Source of the DNA: Aliivibrio finisterrensis_A
GTDB taxonomy: Bacteria; Pseudomonadota; Gammaproteobacteria; Enterobacterales; Vibrionaceae
Length of the DNA stretch: 64,000 bases
Direction: 5' to 3' (one strand)
Assembly: GCF_004167675.1 (NCBI RefSeq)
Contig: NZ_SEZQ01000017.1
This document shows positions 26,741 to 35,878 of this stretch, piece after piece. The first letter of the stretch is position 1. Each line of letters starts with the position of its first letter. The notes under the pieces are model-generated. The model searched no databases and had not been told where the DNA came from. It worked only from the letters and a program-made list of their open reading frames with translations. Made by a program: the position numbers and the translations under genes.

Positions 26741-26958
26741 TACGACTACCGCGCTATTTGTTGAGTCTGAGTATTGATTGTTTTAACAACATACCTCAAC
26801 ACCAAACAGAGATAAAGAGCCAAGATAAGCCCTGATTTTATTGATTAAGCCGTAAACTCACTGTGAATTTTAAGAAAGTGCTTATTTTTGCTACTCCCAA
26901 AGAGGGCAGCGAGGTATACTTCTTGGTTATATTTATCAACCATCGCGCGAATTAAATT

Positions 26959-27891
26959 ATGCAAAAATACGATATCAAAACCTTCCAGGGAATGATCCTC
27001 GCGCTGCAGGATTATTGGGCACAACAAGGTTGTACTATTGTACAGCCATTAGATATGGAAGTGGGCGCAGGTACGTCTCACCCAATGACATGTCTACGTG
27101 CACTTGGCCCAGAGCCAATGGCTACCGCTTATGTTCAACCATCTCGTCGTCCTACGGATGGCCGTTATGGTGAAAACCCGAACCGTCTGCAGCACTACTA
27201 TCAATTTCAGGTAGCGTTAAAGCCTTCTCCAGATAACATTCAAGAGCTGTACCTAGGTTCTTTAGAAGTGCTTGGTATCGATCCACTTGTTCATGATATT
27301 CGTTTTGTAGAAGACAACTGGGAAAACCCAACATTGGGTGCTTGGGGTCTAGGTTGGGAAATCTGGCTAAATGGCATGGAAGTAACGCAATTTACTTACT
27401 TCCAACAAGTAGGTGGCCTTGAGTGTAAACCAGTAACGGGTGAAATCACTTACGGTATTGAGCGTCTTGCTATGTACATTCAAGAAGTAGATTCGGTTTA
27501 CGATCTTGTATGGAACAACGGCCCTCAAGGTGTGGTTACTTACGGTGACATTTTCCACCAAAACGAAGTTGAGCAATCGACTTACAACTTTGAACACGCG
27601 GATGTTGATTTCCTATTTGGTTTCTTCGACCAGTGTGAGAAAGAGTGTAAAGAGCTGCTTGAACTTGAAAAGCCTCTACCTCTTCCAGCGTACGAGCGCA
27701 TTCTAAAAGCAGGTCACGCATTCAACTTGCTAGATGCACGTAAAGCAATCTCTGTAACAGAGCGTCAGCGTTATATTCTTCGTATTCGTAACTTAACTAA
27801 ATCGGTTGCAGAAGCATACTATGCATCACGTGAAGCATTAGGCTTCCCTATGTGTCGTTCTAATAAACCGACAGCAACTGAGGAGAAGTAA
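26959..27891 (+). CDS. glyQ: Glycyl-tRNA synthetase alpha subunit
   Basis: Catalytic subunit of the alpha2beta2 class II glycyl-tRNA synthetase. The 310-residue protein begins MQKYDIKTFQGMILALQDYW and contains class II motif 2 and 3 regions (VQPSRRPTDGRYGENPNRLQ and TYGIERLAMYIQ). It is followed by glyS after 2 bp, so the subunits are translated together. Confidence 0.98.
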   Translation: MQKYDIKTFQGMILALQDYWAQQGCTIVQPLDMEVGAGTSHPMTCLRALGPEPMATAYVQPSRRPTDGRYGENPNRLQHYYQFQVALKPSPDNIQELYLGSLEVLGIDPLVHDIRFVEDNWENPTLGAWGLGWEIWLNGMEVTQFTYFQQVGGLECKPVTGEITYGIERLAMYIQEVDSVYDLVWNNGPQGVVTYGDIFHQNEVEQSTYNFEHADVDFLFGFFDQCEKECKELLELEKPLPLPAYERILKAGHAFNLLDARKAISVTERQRYILRIRNLTKSVAEAYYASREALGFPMCRSNKPTATEEK

Positions 27892-27893
27892 TC

Positions 27894-29975
27894 ATGGCGA
27901 AGAATTTTCTAATCGAATTAGGTACTGAAGAGCTTCCACCAACAGCGCTTCGTTCATTAGCTGAAGCATTTGCTTCTAACTTTGAAGCGGGTCTTAAAGC
28001 GGCTGATTTAGCACACCAAGGTGTTAAATGGTATGCAACACCTCGTCGTTTAGCGCTTAAAGTGGCTGAATTAGATGAAGGTCAAGCAGATAAAATCGTT
28101 GAAAAACGTGGTCCAGCTATCGCATCTGCATTTGATGCGGATGGTAATCCAACCAAAGCGGCTCAAGGTTGGGCTCGTGGTAACGGTATTACGGTTGAAC
28201 AAGCTGAGCGTCTAAAAACAGACAAAGGCGAATGGCTACTTCATAAAGAAGCAGTGAAAGGCCAACCTGTACAAGAGCTTGTTGTTGAATTAGCAGCAAA
28301 AGCATTAGCAGGTTTACCAATTCCTAAAGCAATGCGTTGGGGTAACTCAGACATTCAATTTATTCGTCCAGTAAAAACACTGACTATCCTATTGGGTGAC
28401 GAACTGATTGAAGGTTCTATCTTAGGCGTTGCTTCTACTCGTACACTTCGTGGTCACCGTTTCATGGGTGAAAGCGAATTTACGATTGATTCTGCTGACC
28501 AATACCCTGCGATCTTAGAAGAGCGCGGTAAAGTAATGGCTGACTACGATGCGCGTAAAGCGATTATCCTTGCTGATGCTCAAAAAGCAGCTCAAGAAGT
28601 TGGTGGTACAGCGGATCTAGAAGATGAATTAGTTGAAGAAGTAACGTCTCTGGTTGAATGGCCTGTTGTATTAACCGCTAAGTTCGAACAAGAGTTCTTA
28701 AACGTTCCTTCTGAAGCGCTAGTTTACACAATGAAGGGCGATCAAAAGTACTTCCCAGTATACGATCAAGAGAAGAACCTACTTCCTAACTTCATCTTTG
28801 TTACTAACATCGAATCTAAAGAGCCTCGTCACATTATCGAAGGTAATGAGAAAGTGGTTCGTCCGCGTCTTGCTGATGCTGAATTCTTCTTTAATACAGA
28901 CCGTAAGCGTCCGCTTATCGACCGTCTGCCTGAACTAGAACAAGCTATCTTCCAAAAGCAATTGGGCACAATCAAAGACAAAACAGACCGTATTACTGAG
29001 CTTGCAGGTTACATTGCTGAGCAAATCGGTGCAGATGTTGAGAAATCTCAACGTGCAGGTCTACTTGCTAAATGTGACTTAATGACATCAATGGTATTTG
29101 AATTTACAGATACACAAGGTGTTATGGGTATGCACTACGCAACACACGATGGTGAAGATTCTCAAGTCGCATTAGCGCTTTACGAGCAATACATGCCTCG
29201 TTTCGCGGGTGATGATCTACCAAGTACTGATGTATCTGCATCAGTAGCAATGGCAGATAAGCTAGATACGCTTGTAGGTATCTTCGGTATTGGTCAAGCA
29301 CCAAAAGGTTCTGACCCATTTGCACTTCGTCGTGCTGCACTGGGTATCCTACGTATCATCGTTGAAAAAGATTACAACTTAGACCTAGTTGACCTAGTGG
29401 CTAAAGCGCAATCTTTATTTGCGCTAGAAGATGGGTCAACTAAGCTAACGAATGCAAACGTAGACACTGACGTAATTGATTTCATGCTAGGTCGTTTCCG
29501 TGCATGGTACCAAGATGAAGGTTTCAGCGTAGACATCATCCAAGCGGTACTTGCTCGTCGTCCAACGAAACCTGCTGATTTTGATAAGCGTGTGAAAGCA
29601 GTATCTCACTTCCGTGAACTAGACGCTGCTGAATCTTTAGCGGCTGCGAATAAGCGTGTAGGTAATATCCTTGCGAAATTCGATGGCGAACTGGCTCAAG
29701 AAATCGATCTTGCTCTTCTTCAAGAAGACGCAGAGAAAGTCTTGGCTGAGAAAGTTGAGATCCTAGCGGAAGCACTAGAGCCTGTATTTATTGCTGGTAA
29801 TTATCAAGAAGCATTAAGCCGCCTAGCTGAGCTACGTGAACCTGTTGATGCCTTCTTTGATGGTGTTATGGTTATGGCTGATGATGAGGCGCTTAAAATT
29901 AACCGTCTAACATTGCTTAACAAGCTTCGTAATTTATTCTTAGATATTGCTGATATTTCTCTTCTTCAAAAATAA
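27894..29975 (+). CDS. glyS: Glycyl-tRNA synthetase beta subunit
   Basis: Beta subunit that binds tRNA-Gly. The 693-residue protein is slightly longer than E. coli GlyS (689). It begins MAKNFLIELGTEELPPTALR, the family's N-terminal signature, and ends with the anticodon-binding helical domain (NRLTLLNKLRNLFLDIADIS). The HD-like central domain is visible around GMHYATHDGEDSQVALAL. A terminator follows 20 bp after the stop. Confidence 0.98.
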   Translation: MAKNFLIELGTEELPPTALRSLAEAFASNFEAGLKAADLAHQGVKWYATPRRLALKVAELDEGQADKIVEKRGPAIASAFDADGNPTKAAQGWARGNGITVEQAERLKTDKGEWLLHKEAVKGQPVQELVVELAAKALAGLPIPKAMRWGNSDIQFIRPVKTLTILLGDELIEGSILGVASTRTLRGHRFMGESEFTIDSADQYPAILEERGKVMADYDARKAIILADAQKAAQEVGGTADLEDELVEEVTSLVEWPVVLTAKFEQEFLNVPSEALVYTMKGDQKYFPVYDQEKNLLPNFIFVTNIESKEPRHIIEGNEKVVRPRLADAEFFFNTDRKRPLIDRLPELEQAIFQKQLGTIKDKTDRITELAGYIAEQIGADVEKSQRAGLLAKCDLMTSMVFEFTDTQGVMGMHYATHDGEDSQVALALYEQYMPRFAGDDLPSTDVSASVAMADKLDTLVGIFGIGQAPKGSDPFALRRAALGILRIIVEKDYNLDLVDLVAKAQSLFALEDGSTKLTNANVDTDVIDFMLGRFRAWYQDEGFSVDIIQAVLARRPTKPADFDKRVKAVSHFRELDAAESLAAANKRVGNILAKFDGELAQEIDLALLQEDAEKVLAEKVEILAEALEPVFIAGNYQEALSRLAELREPVDAFFDGVMVMADDEALKINRLTLLNKLRNLFLDIADISLLQK

Positions 29976-29994
29976 GAAATAACCTTATCTAACA

Positions 29995-30025
29995 AAATAC
30001 CTCGCTTTTGCGGGGTATTTTTTTG
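29995..30025 (+). terminator. Terminator after glyQS
   Basis: AATACC-TCGC-TTTT-GCGGGGTATT (one mismatch) followed by a run of T, 20 bp after glyS. Confidence 0.85.
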
Positions 30026-30118
30026 TCTAGATATCGTATTTTCGAAAATTAGAGGTTAATAATATACTTAACAATGACTACAATTGATGTTCTCTCTTTT
30101 ATTAGGCTGCTGATTTCG

Positions 30119-31744
30119 ATGAAATTATCTGTGTGTACAACTCTTATCTCCCTTTCACTTATGGTCGGGTGTCAAAGTACTTCATTACCAACCACGGATA
30201 ATGCAAATTCTTCTTCACAGAATACTCCTGTAGTCTCAAGTGATTCGACGAATCAAGTCAGTGTATGTCCTTCATTGGGCATTCAACCTGTAACGGTTAC
30301 CGTTTCAGAACTGTGGTCTGAAGGAGCAGTCGTCACAGATGCTTACTCTGGCAATATTGCTCAAGTGAAGAATGGTCAGATAACACTAACACCAAGTCGT
30401 CATAGTGGTGGATTGTTATTATTAGAATCGATACAAGTAGAATCAAAAAAAGAAAAGATTGATTTTCAATGGCAGAGCGCTACGTTTTATCATATAGCCA
30501 CAGATCGTTTTTATAATGGTAACAGTTGGAATGACCACAGCTATGGTCGTCAAACCTCATCACAAGGTTTTAAAGGTGGTGATATTGCAGGGTTAACGCA
30601 AAAACTGGATTACTTAGCTGAGCTAGGTGTTGATGTACTTTGGATTTCGACACCACTAGAGCAAGTTCATGGCTGGCTTCCTGGAAAAAATGGCAATACA
30701 CCAGAATATCCTTATGCAGGCGGAGCAACGTTAGATTGGACTCAGCTTGATACCAATATGGGCAGCGAGCAAGAGATGAGAATCTTTATCGATTCTGCTC
30801 ATCAATTAGGAATGAGAGTAGTGTGGAGTATTGATACTACTCCTTCTCAACCAAGCCTTGCCGATTTGCAGCAATTTTCTATTCAACCTAAAGACAGCAG
30901 TGAACTGCCAAGTTACTGGAATGATTGGCATCCAAAAGAAGGCCAGAATCTAACGCATTATTTAGATGCATTTAAAGGTGAAGATGGTCAAGTCCCACAA
31001 TGGTGGTCTTCAGATTGGTTTAATCCAAATTATGAAGGGGTAGTGTCAACGCCAACCTTCTTTACCAATAAACCGACAACTGCAGTGAGCCAAGTAAGTC
31101 AGGATAAACACGCATTATTAACGCAATGGGTGACTGAATGGGTAACCAAATTTGGTATTGATGGCATTGTTTTAGCTCAATCAACGCCTAAGTTAACAAA
31201 ACAATTCGAAGAACAAGGCAGTAAGGCATTTGAAGCGTGGAAGAAAGACAATCAATATAAAGCGCTTGAAGGGTCTTCTTTTATTGTGGTCGATTTAGAA
31301 AATAATAACCATTTTATCCCTCAAACACAGTCAATTGAATCTCAATGTGAAGCACAACTAAGTGCTCAAACAACGACTGAAAATAAAGTCGCCATGAATG
31401 CGTTAACCTGGTTTGATAAAGATAAGCAACAAGCGTTAACGGCTGATAATTATGCTCAATACAGAGATGCGGCCTCCGTTTTATTGTTATCTCACGACAG
31501 TGTTTCGATTTGGTATGGGGATGAAAGTGCAAAACCAGGTGATCTATATAGCATGATGAATTGGGAGGATGCGACAGGACTTAATTGGTCATTGCGTTCT
31601 CATTGGAAGAAACTACTCTCTTTTAGATCAAATCATACTGCGATATCACAAGGGAACTACCAAGTGGTTAAGCAAGAACCTTACTATGCTGTCATACGTA
31701 AAAATGAATCCGATAAGGTAATGATCGTTTACACGGGAGAGTAA
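30119..31744 (+). CDS. MalS-like GH13 alpha-amylase homologue, lipoprotein, catalytic residues lost
   Basis: The C-terminal three quarters align with periplasmic alpha-amylase MalS: FYHIATDRFYNGNSWNDHSYGR (about residue 123 on), FKGGDIAGLTQKLDYL, WISTPLEQVHGW, FGIDGI and SIWYGDES are all recognisable. Yet all four catalytic regions are changed: region I reads WSIDTTP where MalS has FDVVMNH, region II reads GIVLAQS where GFRVDTA carries the nucleophile Asp, the acid region reads VVDLENN in place of TGEAWGH, and the SSHDT region is absent. It is therefore likely a pseudoenzyme that binds glycan or acts structurally. The start MKLSVCTTLISLSLMVGC gives a signal peptide and a lipobox-like MVGC (Cys18), so it is probably a lipoprotein (541 residues). 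An earlier in-frame ATG lies at 30074. Confidence 0.8.
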   Translation: MKLSVCTTLISLSLMVGCQSTSLPTTDNANSSSQNTPVVSSDSTNQVSVCPSLGIQPVTVTVSELWSEGAVVTDAYSGNIAQVKNGQITLTPSRHSGGLLLLESIQVESKKEKIDFQWQSATFYHIATDRFYNGNSWNDHSYGRQTSSQGFKGGDIAGLTQKLDYLAELGVDVLWISTPLEQVHGWLPGKNGNTPEYPYAGGATLDWTQLDTNMGSEQEMRIFIDSAHQLGMRVVWSIDTTPSQPSLADLQQFSIQPKDSSELPSYWNDWHPKEGQNLTHYLDAFKGEDGQVPQWWSSDWFNPNYEGVVSTPTFFTNKPTTAVSQVSQDKHALLTQWVTEWVTKFGIDGIVLAQSTPKLTKQFEEQGSKAFEAWKKDNQYKALEGSSFIVVDLENNNHFIPQTQSIESQCEAQLSAQTTTENKVAMNALTWFDKDKQQALTADNYAQYRDAASVLLLSHDSVSIWYGDESAKPGDLYSMMNWEDATGLNWSLRSHWKKLLSFRSNHTAISQGNYQVVKQEPYYAVIRKNESDKVMIVYTGE

Positions 31745-31905
31745 TACCAATCGTAGTAAATAACTGCTCATCCTAGCTGGTTAAAATACTCGATAACTGC
31801 GTTGAAATTTTTGATTGTAGAATAACTACGTATCGAAAAACTTCGTCTTGTTCTCAAGCATTTTACCTGCGCTATTTCTGATCATTTACTTACTGTGATT
31901 GGTAT
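31744..31905. repeat. 162-bp palindromic (MITE-like) repeat
   Basis: The element has perfect 9-bp ends ATACCAATC (31744-31752) and GATTGGTAT (31897-31905), and most of each arm pairs imperfectly with the other, including AGTAA-TAA and the inner CGTAGTTATTC-type segments. It carries no ORF. It begins on the last base of the MalS-like stop codon. From memory, repeats starting ACCAATCA-like are widespread in vibrio genomes; copy number was not checked. Confidence 0.6.
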
Positions 31906-32055
31906 AATTTTTGGTGATATAACGAGTGTCATCAAAGTTTCATAAAATCTGAGTGAGAGTGTGATACTAACCACATAGGTTTTACGATAGAGATGATAAT
32001 CTATAGCTAGAATTAGTTGTATTGGTAGATGTTTCTTAAAGGAAAGGAGCTTATC

Positions 32056-32307
32056 ATGACTCGTTTTTTAGCTATCTCACCACAAAGCCAGTGTTATTTA
32101 TTTACCGTCGCTTTGGCGCTTAATTTATTAGGTATGGTATTGACCGATATGTGGGTACCTATGGTCGTTGGGGCAATTGTCACGACCGCATTATCTGTGG
32201 ATGCTTGGGTTCGCGTTCATTATGTATTACCAATGAAAAAAGAGATGCGTAACTTGCAACATGAGATTGAAAGCATTCAAAAACAAGTGCGAGATATCAA
32301 TACATAA
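32056..32307 (+). CDS. Small inner-membrane protein with coiled-coil tail
   Basis: An 83-residue protein preceded by a strong Shine-Dalgarno (AAAGGAGC, 6 bp before the ATG). An upstream in-frame ATG at 32029 is less likely. The sequence has two hydrophobic segments (about residues 12-30 and 34-50) joined by MTDMW-like polar residues, then a charged C-terminal helix (KKEMRNLQHEIESIQKQVRDI) likely to form a coiled coil in the cytoplasm. I do not recognise the family. It converges on tusA with a shared terminator. Confidence 0.75.
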   Translation: MTRFLAISPQSQCYLFTVALALNLLGMVLTDMWVPMVVGAIVTTALSVDAWVRVHYVLPMKKEMRNLQHEIESIQKQVRDINT

Positions 32308-32324
32308 ACCATTCCTAAACAGTA

Positions 32325-32350
32325 TAAAGGCGACCTCGTAGTCGCCTTTA
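32325..32350. terminator. Bidirectional terminator between the small membrane gene and tusA
   Basis: A perfect 10-bp hairpin TAAAGGCGAC-CTCGTA-GTCGCCTTTA lies in the gap between two convergent genes. T-rich ends on both sides are short, so efficiency is uncertain. Confidence 0.7.
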
Positions 32351-32357
32351 TCATTTC

Positions 32358-32609
32358 TTAAGCTGAAAGCCCTTTACGGATAAGAAATCGGTAAGGCAGC
32401 GAATCAGTATCTTCCGCAATAAGCTCATGATCCATAAAACGACAGAAACTTGGAATGTCACGCGTGGTCGATGGGTCGTCAGCTTTGATCAATAGCGTTT
32501 CACCATCTTGCATCTGTCGAATTGTTTTTCTAACCATCATTACAGGCTCTGGGCAGCGTAATCCTTCCGCTTCTAAGGTTTGGTTGGCGGTATCAAAGTT
32601 GATGGTCAT
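32358..32609 (-). CDS. tusA: Sulfur carrier protein TusA
   Basis: TusA accepts persulfide sulfur from IscS and passes it along the Tus relay for 2-thiouridine formation on tRNA. The 83-residue protein has the conserved CPxP motif (GLRCPEPVM) with the sulfur-carrying Cys19 in the usual position and the core DDPSTTRDIPSFCRFM. Together with MnmE and MnmG in this window it completes part of the wobble-uridine modification set. Confidence 0.96.
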   Translation of the reverse strand: MTINFDTANQTLEAEGLRCPEPVMMVRKTIRQMQDGETLLIKADDPSTTRDIPSFCRFMDHELIAEDTDSLPYRFLIRKGLSA

Positions 32610-32785
32610 TGTTGTATCTCATTACAGTTAAAGGCGACCAAGATCATACTGCTGTAAAAAAAATAATCAATACACATTGGCAAAGAACTGAAAAGAGCGT
32701 AAATTATTTATTAACAACAAATTAACATTGGACGGTTATTTCGTTGTTTTAGCTATAGATATGAAAGCAATAGAAGGATCGTCAT

Positions 32786-32977
32786 ATGCTTACTCAAATA
32801 GATCGCTTAACCATTTATTGTGTTCTTTGTTTCGTTACCATTTGCTCATTAGTATTACGTACCCCTGAGAATATCAGTTTACTCCCTTTAATTAGTCTTG
32901 CCTCCGTTATGATCGCGCTGACGATTGAGTTAAAAACCTGGTCAGAAAGTGAAACCGCAGAAGAAAAAGATTACTAG
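32786..32977 (+). CDS. Small hypothetical membrane protein
   Basis: A 63-residue product with two hydrophobic segments (about residues 9-24 and 30-46) and an acidic C-terminus (SESETAEEKDY). The AGAAGGA Shine-Dalgarno stands 8 bp before the ATG, and a terminator-like structure follows at 33018-33077. I do not recognise the family; the two clear signals at both ends make a real gene likely. Confidence 0.6.
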   Translation: MLTQIDRLTIYCVLCFVTICSLVLRTPENISLLPLISLASVMIALTIELKTWSESETAEEKDY

Positions 32978-33017
32978 AAACACCTTAACAATTAAAAATT
33001 ACACCACACTCTAACTT

Positions 33018-33077
33018 TCCCGCCTTTTGATCGTTCTTGATCCCAACAAGAAATGAATGAATTGCGGGATTTTTTTT
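33018..33077 (+). terminator. Terminator-like structure upstream of the LysR gene
   Basis: TCCCGC (33018-33023) pairs with GCGGGA (33064-33069) and is followed by eight T; inside it TTCTTG and CAAGAA (33034-33052) form a second hairpin. It probably ends the small membrane-protein transcript. Confidence 0.6.
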
Positions 33078-33138
33078 ATTTTTAAAACCGTTAAACTACG
33101 TAATTACCATTAAGGTATATCAAACATAGGTGTAGGTA

Positions 33139-34080
33139 ATGGAACTAGAAGAAGTTTATCGCCGTGATTTAAATTTACTCATTGCACTTCGAGTATTATT
33201 AGAAGAAAACAGCGTGAGCCAAGCGGCTGTTCGGCTCAATTTAAGTCAATCAGCGATGAGTCGAGTGTTGGGGCGATTACGGGATCTCCTTGGTGATCCG
33301 CTCTTTACTCGTCAAGGTCAGCATTTAGTTCCTACACAAAAAGCCTTAGAAATTAATGCGCAGATAAATCAGCCATTAGAGTCTTTACGCCAGTTACTTA
33401 CCCCTAGCGATTTTACGCCGATGCATTGTGATCAGCATTTCTTAATTGCGACCACTGACTATGCGATGCAAACTATTTTGCCTTATGCGCTTCCTAAAAT
33501 TTATGAACAAGCGCCGAGCATCTCATTAGAGTTTACCTCACTTAATCATGAGAACTTGTTTAAACAACTGAGCACTGAAAAAGTGGACATGGCGATATGT
33601 CGACCAATTGGTTCTGTTTCTCCGCTTAAGCAGGATGTGTTAGGGCAGGTTGGGGTGTTATGTCTGTTATCTCAGAACCACCCACTCGCAGGATCAGTAT
33701 TAACCCTGGATGATTATTTATCACTACCTCACGCCATGATTGCCATCAGTGATGGAGTAAAGGCGTTACTGGATACTGCGTTATTGGGTCAAAGAGAAAG
33801 AAGACAGGTACTTAGGGCGTATCATTTAGAAGCGGCGTTGGCCATTGTTGATAAAATGCCATTAGTGATCACGGTACCCGCGGATCTCGCATACTTGGTT
33901 GCTGAAAGATATGATCTGGTTATTAAACCATTGCCGTTTGAATTTACGCCGTTTGATTACTCTTTAATTTGGCATTCTCGTTGTGATTCGTCACCGGCTC
34001 AAACTTGGCTTCGACGCGTAGTAAAAGAAGAGTGCGGTAAGTTAATTGAAAAACGAATTGAAGACATTGGGTTTGTATAG
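33139..34080 (+). CDS. LysR-family transcriptional regulator
   Basis: A 313-residue LysR-type regulator: winged helix-turn-helix at residues 1-65 (NLLIALRVLLEENSVSQAAVRLNLSQSAMSRVLGRL) followed by a substrate-binding-like effector domain. The RDLNLL start and the DPLFTRQGQHLVPT segment place it in the ToxR/NodD-like (LeuO/nodD group) branch. It is convergent with acuI, not divergent, so the target is not evident from position. Confidence 0.9.
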   Translation: MELEEVYRRDLNLLIALRVLLEENSVSQAAVRLNLSQSAMSRVLGRLRDLLGDPLFTRQGQHLVPTQKALEINAQINQPLESLRQLLTPSDFTPMHCDQHFLIATTDYAMQTILPYALPKIYEQAPSISLEFTSLNHENLFKQLSTEKVDMAICRPIGSVSPLKQDVLGQVGVLCLLSQNHPLAGSVLTLDDYLSLPHAMIAISDGVKALLDTALLGQRERRQVLRAYHLEAALAIVDKMPLVITVPADLAYLVAERYDLVIKPLPFEFTPFDYSLIWHSRCDSSPAQTWLRRVVKEECGKLIEKRIEDIGFV

Positions 34081-34100
34081 CTTATTATTCTTTAGATAAT

Positions 34101-34124
34101 AAAAAGGCAGCGATTAAGCTGCCT
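34101..34124 (-). terminator. Terminator after acuI
   Basis: On the minus strand GGCAGC-TTAATC-GCTGCC is followed by TTTTTATT. It lies 70 bp past the acuI stop and also downstream of the convergent LysR gene, for which A-rich sequence makes it less suited. Confidence 0.75.
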
Positions 34125-34193
34125 GGTTTACTGATGTTTCACATTAAAACTAAGCTAGGTAGGGCTTAGTCTTAACTCTTTTACTATTATCGA

Positions 34194-35174
34194 TTAAATT
34201 TTGATAACAACACGGCCCGTGATTTGACCGTTGGTAATGTCTTCTGCGGCTTGAATTGCGTCATCAAGAGACACTTCTTTCGTTGCTTGCTCAAAGAATG
34301 ATGCAGGAAGTAACTCAGCTAATTGTTCCCATGCTTTAATGCGTTTCTCGCGAGGGCACATAACAGAATCGACGCCTTGTAAGCGAACATTACGTAGAAT
34401 GAACGGCATTACCGTTGTTGGTAAATCAAACCCACCCGCAAGACCACAAATAGCCACTGCACCGTTGTAATCAATTTGCGCTAATACTTTTGCTAGTACT
34501 TTGCTACCAACCGTATCAATAGCGCCGGCCCATAGTTGTTTTTCTAATGGTTTCGCTGGTTCTTCTAGTTCACTGCGCTCAACAATGCGTGATGCGCCTA
34601 ATAATTTAAGTAGGTCGCCATTTGAAGAAGCTCGGCCTGTTACAGCGGCAACTTTATAACCAAGTTGGTTAAGAAGCGTGATAGACACACTGCCTACACC
34701 GCCACTTGCACCTGTTACTAAGATCTCACCATCTTCTGGTTTAATGCCAGCATCAACAATCGCTTGAACACATAGCATTGCGGTAAAACCAGCTGTTCCG
34801 ATAGCCATTACTTTTTTAGCGTCTAGGCCTTTTGGCATAGGGACTAACCAGTCACCGTTTAGGCTTGCTTTTTCAGCCATGCCACCCCAGTGACCTTCAC
34901 CAACGCCCCAGCCAGTAAGTACCACTTCATCACCTGCTTTATAACGAGCATCGTCTGATTGAGAAACAACACCCGCTAAATCAATACCAGGAACCATAGG
35001 GAAATGACGAACAATACGCCCTTTACCTGTAATCGCTAAGCCATCTTTATAGTTTAAAGAAGAGTAGTTTACATCGATTTTTACATTACCTTCAGGCAGT
35101 TGAGATTCGTCGATCTCAGTAACTGCAGCAATGGTATTTCTCTCTTCTTGATTCAGAACTAGTGCTTTAAACAT
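34194..35174 (-). CDS. acuI: Acrylyl-CoA reductase AcuI / YhdH-type quinone oxidoreductase
   Basis: A zinc-free medium-chain dehydrogenase that reduces acryloyl-CoA to propionyl-CoA with NADPH. I start at MFKALVLNQEERNTIAAVTE (326 residues), the YhdH/AcuI N-terminus; longer in-frame starts would add a hydrophobic non-homologous tail. The conserved substrate segment SLNYKDGLAITGKG and the NADPH-binding motif VTGASGGVGSVSI are present, and no zinc-binding cysteine cluster is visible. The role in acrylate detoxification is known for the family; a substrate is not shown by the neighbours. Confidence 0.92.
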   Translation of the reverse strand: MFKALVLNQEERNTIAAVTEIDESQLPEGNVKIDVNYSSLNYKDGLAITGKGRIVRHFPMVPGIDLAGVVSQSDDARYKAGDEVVLTGWGVGEGHWGGMAEKASLNGDWLVPMPKGLDAKKVMAIGTAGFTAMLCVQAIVDAGIKPEDGEILVTGASGGVGSVSITLLNQLGYKVAAVTGRASSNGDLLKLLGASRIVERSELEEPAKPLEKQLWAGAIDTVGSKVLAKVLAQIDYNGAVAICGLAGGFDLPTTVMPFILRNVRLQGVDSVMCPREKRIKAWEQLAELLPASFFEQATKEVSLDDAIQAAEDITNGQITGRVVIKI

Positions 35175-35766
35175 AATGAACTCCATTAAGGATAAATAAC
35201 GATCATCAAACGGTGTGTTTGAGCAATGAAATAAGTGTAGATGAGTTAATGGAATAAAAAAAATGATACTTAAACATGAGTTGTATGCATTTATTGCATA
35301 GATCATGTAGAGCTGTTTTTATAAAAAAGAGTAAATAAGATCTTTACTTTTTATAGGATCGTGTTATTTTGCTCGCTTGCTCTAATGTATAGAGTTATTA
35401 ATACAAGTAGTAAGTACAAGTAAAACCCTCAGAAATATCTTCGAAAAAGCTATTATCTCCGTGTTTCATTTCACTTTTCCAATCATTAATAATTGAACAT
35501 TTCAGCAGATCGTTAGCAACGAATAAGCCTAACTGGATCTATTTATAATGTAATATGACCGTGTGCTATCGAAGTTGTGAAAATGCGTTGGCTTTATACC
35601 TAATATCGTTATTGGGCTATCTATTGTTCTAAAGACAAATAGATTGATGAGGTAAAGAACGTACAACTTCTCTATGTATAAATTACATAAGATAAATATC
35701 TCTTCTCAGGCTAAACAAGCGCATCGTATTGATGCATGTTTATACTAAAGTTAAGAAGGATATCTC
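35175..35766. other. Long non-coding stretch upstream of acuI and of a 24-codon ORF
   Basis: About 590 bp with no supported gene. It holds the acuI promoter region on the minus strand, an imperfect inverted repeat around 35320-35355 (AGTAAA/TTTACT arms), and, near the right end, a TATACT -10-like hexamer (35745-35750 region) before the 24-codon ORF. A short hairpin with GCATC/GATGC arms is seen near 35722-35736. I see no tRNA, attachment site or repeat shared with the rest of the window. Confidence 0.5.
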
Positions 35767-35841
35767 ATGTCTAAATCAACAGGCAGAAAGCGTTTTTGGT
35801 TCCACCAAGCGCGTGATACAAAAATCATCTCTAAAAAATAA
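35767..35841 (+). CDS. Candidate 24-residue basic small protein
   Basis: A short frame (MSKSTGRKRFWFHQARDTKI, then four residues ISKK) has a very good AAGAAGGA Shine-Dalgarno 7 bp before its ATG and ends 37 bp before a strong terminator. A TATACT hexamer about 20 bp upstream could be the -10. The product is strongly basic with aromatic residues, suggesting nucleic-acid or ribosome contact, but no family is recognised. It could instead be part of a small RNA. Confidence 0.5.
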   Translation: MSKSTGRKRFWFHQARDTKIISKK

Positions 35842-35878
35842 GATGATAAAAGCGATACCAAATTAAGGTATCAACTCG

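Noticed and set aside
31464..31524. SHDS followed by WYGDES in the MalS-like protein as an intact GH13 region IV.
   Set aside because: Alignment through WYGDES places SHDS at the MalS position LAPGA; the true region IV position reads ALTWFDKDK and lacks the His-Asp pair.
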